A stretch of 64,000 bases of DNA, taken from NCBI RefSeq assembly GCF_900167415.1, contig NZ_FUWU01000004.1, positions 1 to 64,000 on the forward strand. The letters are read 5' to 3'. The position numbers and the translations under genes were made by a program. Below, one piece after another: positions 61,729-64,000 of the stretch (positions are counted from its first letter, which is position 1; each line of letters opens with the position of its first letter). The notes beneath the pieces were generated by a model, which saw only the letters and a program-made list of their open reading frames with translations, had not been told where the DNA came from and made no database searches. This stretch comes from Fibrobacter intestinalis. Its GTDB lineage: Bacteria; Fibrobacterota; Fibrobacteria; Fibrobacterales; Fibrobacteraceae.

Positions 61729-64000
61729 CAAGCCCTCCTTTCATTTTCCAAAGCCGACTGCGCATCGACAGAGCGGACCGTTTTGAAATTCTTTTCTTTA
61801 TAGGGATTCGGGCGGAACAACAGGAACAGCATGACCGCCAGGAGACAACAAGCGACCCCTGTTCCTATTGTAAATCCGCGTCCATCCGTGACAAATCGGC
61901 CAATCTGGTAAACGATAAAGGTGAAAGTCCACGCCCAGATATTCTGAAAAGTAAAGGCAAACCAGAACCATTTGCGATGATTCAATTCATGTGCCATCGT
62001 CGCAATCGCCGCAAGGCAAGGCGAATTGAGCAAATTAAAAAGAAGGAAGCAGAAAGCGGCCAAAGCGCTCGGAAACCACCTTTTCAACGCTTGCCCAAAA
62101 ACATTCAAGCCTTCATCTTCAGCATCAAACGATTCGGCACCCTCTGCGGATTCTACCAAGGCATCGTTTCCGCCGGCAAGAACCGCCATCGTTCCGACAA
62201 TTCCCTCTTTTGCAGAAAATCCCGCAATGGTCGAAGCCGCAGCCTGCCAACCGCCTTCTTTGCCGCCAAATCCCAACGGCACAAAGATATAGCGTATTTT
62301 GTCGCCTACGCGTGCCAAAATCGAATTTGCCGAATTTTCAACCAGCCCGAATTCCAAATTGTCCGAATCCGCTTCTAGAGTTTCCCCTACAGCCGCAGCT
62401 TCTTCGTTTTCCACTTCACTAGCTGCGTCCGAGTCTTCAGTGGATTCCTCTACCAGCGTTTCCTGCGCGACTTCTACACTTGGCGATTCCCAACCGTAAC
62501 TCGACAAAAACCACATGGCAAGACAAGCGAGAAAAAGAATCGTTCCCGCTTTAATCAGAAATCCACGGGTGCGTTCCCAAGCATGCAAAAGCACCGTTTT
62601 CGCCTGCGGTAAATGGTACTGCGGAAGTTCCAAAACAAAAGGAGCCGATTCTCCATAAAAATATTTTGTCTTCTTGAGCATGATCGCTGCCAAAAGAACG
62701 CTCCCGATACAGATAAAATAGACGGACGGAGCAACCCAAGAACCAAATCCGCATGAAGCCGCAATAACGCTCGTCATACACGCCATTACCGGAAGTTTTG
62801 CACCGCACGGCACCCAAGTCGTCGTCATGATTGTCAAACGGCGATCGTTTTCGTTTTCAATGGTTTTCGACGCCATAATACCAGGAATGCCACAGCCCGA
62901 AGAAACCAAAAGCGGGATAAAACTTTTTCCCGAAAGTCCAAAGCGACGGAACACGCGATCCATCACAAAGGCGATACGCGCCATATAGCCGCAATCTTCG
63001 ATGAAAGAGAGCAAAATAAAAAGGATGAACATCTGCGGAGCAAAGCCCACGACCGCGCCAACGCCGCCGATGACCCCATTCACCAAAGCGTCCAGCAGAA
63101 TCGGGCTTGCCCCCGCATTGGAAAGCCAGCCCGCAACGCCATCTTGAATGCCGGGAATCAAAGAATCGTTCACCCAGTCGGTTCCCATGGATCCAATCGT
63201 CGAAACCGCAATGTAATATACCGCCCACATGGTCAGCAAAAAAATGGGAATCCCCAGAATCCGGTTGGTCACAATGCGATCGACTTTATCAGAAAAGGTC
63301 CATCGGCAATTGGATTTCTGAAAAACGCCGCGCAAAATTTCTGCGATGAAATGATAGCGTTCGTTGGTAATAATCGATTCGCTGTCGTCACTGCGATTTT
63401 TTTCCAAAGCCTGAACGCTCGCTTCGATTTTCGCCTTGTCGCTGTCGGCAAGCGCCAAGCGAGATTGCACATTCTTATCGCGCTCAATGAACTTGATAGC
63501 GAACCAGCGTTGCAAATGAGCATCCACCTTTCCCAAAAGAATGCGCTCGACTTCGGCAATTACTCCCTCTACGTCGTCAGCAAATCGAGGTGCCGTCGGG
63601 ATTTTCGCGTCCAATGTCGCCGCCTTTTCAGCCGCTTCCAGCACGCCCTTGCCATAAAGCGCGGACGTTTCCACAATGGCGACTCCCAATTTTTCCGAAA
63701 GCTTTTTCACATCTATGCAATCGCCGGATTTTTGAAAAGCGTCCATTAAATTCAAAGCGATGACCGTCGGCTTTCCCAGCTCCAAAAGCTGCGTCGTCAA
63801 ATAGAGGTTGCGTTCGATATTGGTCGCATCCACAATGTTCAAAATCGCATCAGGAGCAGCACTCGCCAGATAATCGCGCGAAACGACTTCTTCCGGCGTA
63901 TAAGGCGAAAGGGAATAAATTCCCGGAAGGTCCACGACCCGAATTTCCTTGTTCTTTTTCAGGCGGCCTTCCTTGCGTTCCACCGTCACGCCAGGCCAGT
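61728..64000 (-). CDS. feoB: Ferrous iron transport protein B (5' end outside window)
   Basis: FeoB imports Fe2+ through the inner membrane. The visible 757 codons start inside the G domain at the WPGVTVE (G2) motif. DLPGIYSLSPYT (G3) and NLMD (G4) follow; the Walker A part lies beyond position 64000. The core has two Gate segments (GCGIPGIMASKT and SAKEGIVGTM) and a FeoB_C region with PCGAKLPVM. An unusual acidic insert of about 60 residues (ESTEDSDAASEVENEEAAAV) lies between two TM segments. A second acidic patch, around ESFDAEDEGLNVFG, follows SAKEGIVG. Confidence 0.95.
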   Translation of the reverse strand, partial: WPGVTVERKEGRLKKNKEIRVVDLPGIYSLSPYTPEEVVSRDYLASAAPDAILNIVDATNIERNLYLTTQLLELGKPTVIALNLMDAFQKSGDCIDVKKLSEKLGVAIVETSALYGKGVLEAAEKAATLDAKIPTAPRFADDVEGVIAEVERILLGKVDAHLQRWFAIKFIERDKNVQSRLALADSDKAKIEASVQALEKNRSDDSESIITNERYHFIAEILRGVFQKSNCRWTFSDKVDRIVTNRILGIPIFLLTMWAVYYIAVSTIGSMGTDWVNDSLIPGIQDGVAGWLSNAGASPILLDALVNGVIGGVGAVVGFAPQMFILFILLSFIEDCGYMARIAFVMDRVFRRFGLSGKSFIPLLVSSGCGIPGIMASKTIENENDRRLTIMTTTWVPCGAKLPVMACMTSVIAASCGFGSWVAPSVYFICIGSVLLAAIMLKKTKYFYGESAPFVLELPQYHLPQAKTVLLHAWERTRGFLIKAGTILFLACLAMWFLSSYGWESPSVEVAQETLVEESTEDSDAASEVENEEAAAVGETLEADSDNLEFGLVENSANSILARVGDKIRYIFVPLGFGGKEGGWQAAASTIAGFSAKEGIVGTMAVLAGGNDALVESAEGAESFDAEDEGLNVFGQALKRWFPSALAAFCFLLFNLLNSPCLAAIATMAHELNHRKWFWFAFTFQNIWAWTFTFIVYQIGRFVTDGRGFTIGTGVACCLLAVMLFLLFRPNPYKEKNFKTVRSVDAQSALENERRA

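Overview
The window looks like a chromosomal segment of a Gram-negative bacterium of the FCB group. My best guess is Fibrobacterota (a Fibrobacter relative). The basis is the lipid A and LPS genes (lpxB, an LptE-type lipoprotein), lspA and lepB, a large lipoprotein of the Ig-like (Big_5) type common in that group, and moderate G+C. The taxonomic call is inference; there is no rRNA here. Most genes are ordinary housekeeping genes in short, tightly packed operons.

Layout. 1-6008 is a seven-gene minus-strand operon, rpsB-tsf-pyrH-frr-uppS-cdsA-dxr, ending at a terminator near position 27-68. 6175-10137 is a minus-strand phosphorelay: an HD-GYP response regulator, an HPt protein and a hybrid sensor kinase. 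10160-10865 is repeat-bearing intergenic DNA, followed by rplM-rpsI (minus), in which rpsI appears to use an AUU start codon. A MATE exporter follows (plus).

13607-22903 is an accessory island. It holds a LlaJI/McrBC-like restriction-modification operon (C5 methyltransferase, McrB-like AAA+ protein, PD-(D/E)XK nuclease; minus strand), a leader with 36-nt direct repeats, an Xre/ImmA pair, a small unknown gene, a translationally coupled three-gene cassette of largely unknown function, a duplicated gene tail, and a HIRAN-domain protein. Inverted copies of a 31-nt dispersed repeat lie at its two edges, and the left copy forms the 3' end of the nuclease gene.

23568-44148 returns to core genes: phosphoesterase, nudC, a CNNM-type transporter, lpxB, dnaE, an XPB-N-like protein, dinG, a Big_5 lipoprotein, lepB, mscS, ttcA-like, M32 carboxypeptidase, rlmH and a second phosphoesterase. 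44180-50697 (mostly plus) carries slyD-like, rpiA, a secreted protein broken at a G8 tract (possible phase variation), yqeY and rpsU (both minus), a SPOR lipoprotein and rimO. 50817-64000 has tRNA-Arg(CCG), rluD-lspA-squalene/phytoene synthase, dnaA, a SAHH-like protein, lptE, a Na/Pi cotransporter, coaE, purC and the ferrous-iron operon feoB plus a 52-aa Cys-rich partner gene. feoB runs off the right edge.

The most interesting parts are the island cassette at 20241-21788, the AUU start of rpsI, the G8 contingency-like tract, the repeat-derived nuclease C-terminus, and degenerate 7-nt tandem arrays in intergenic DNA.
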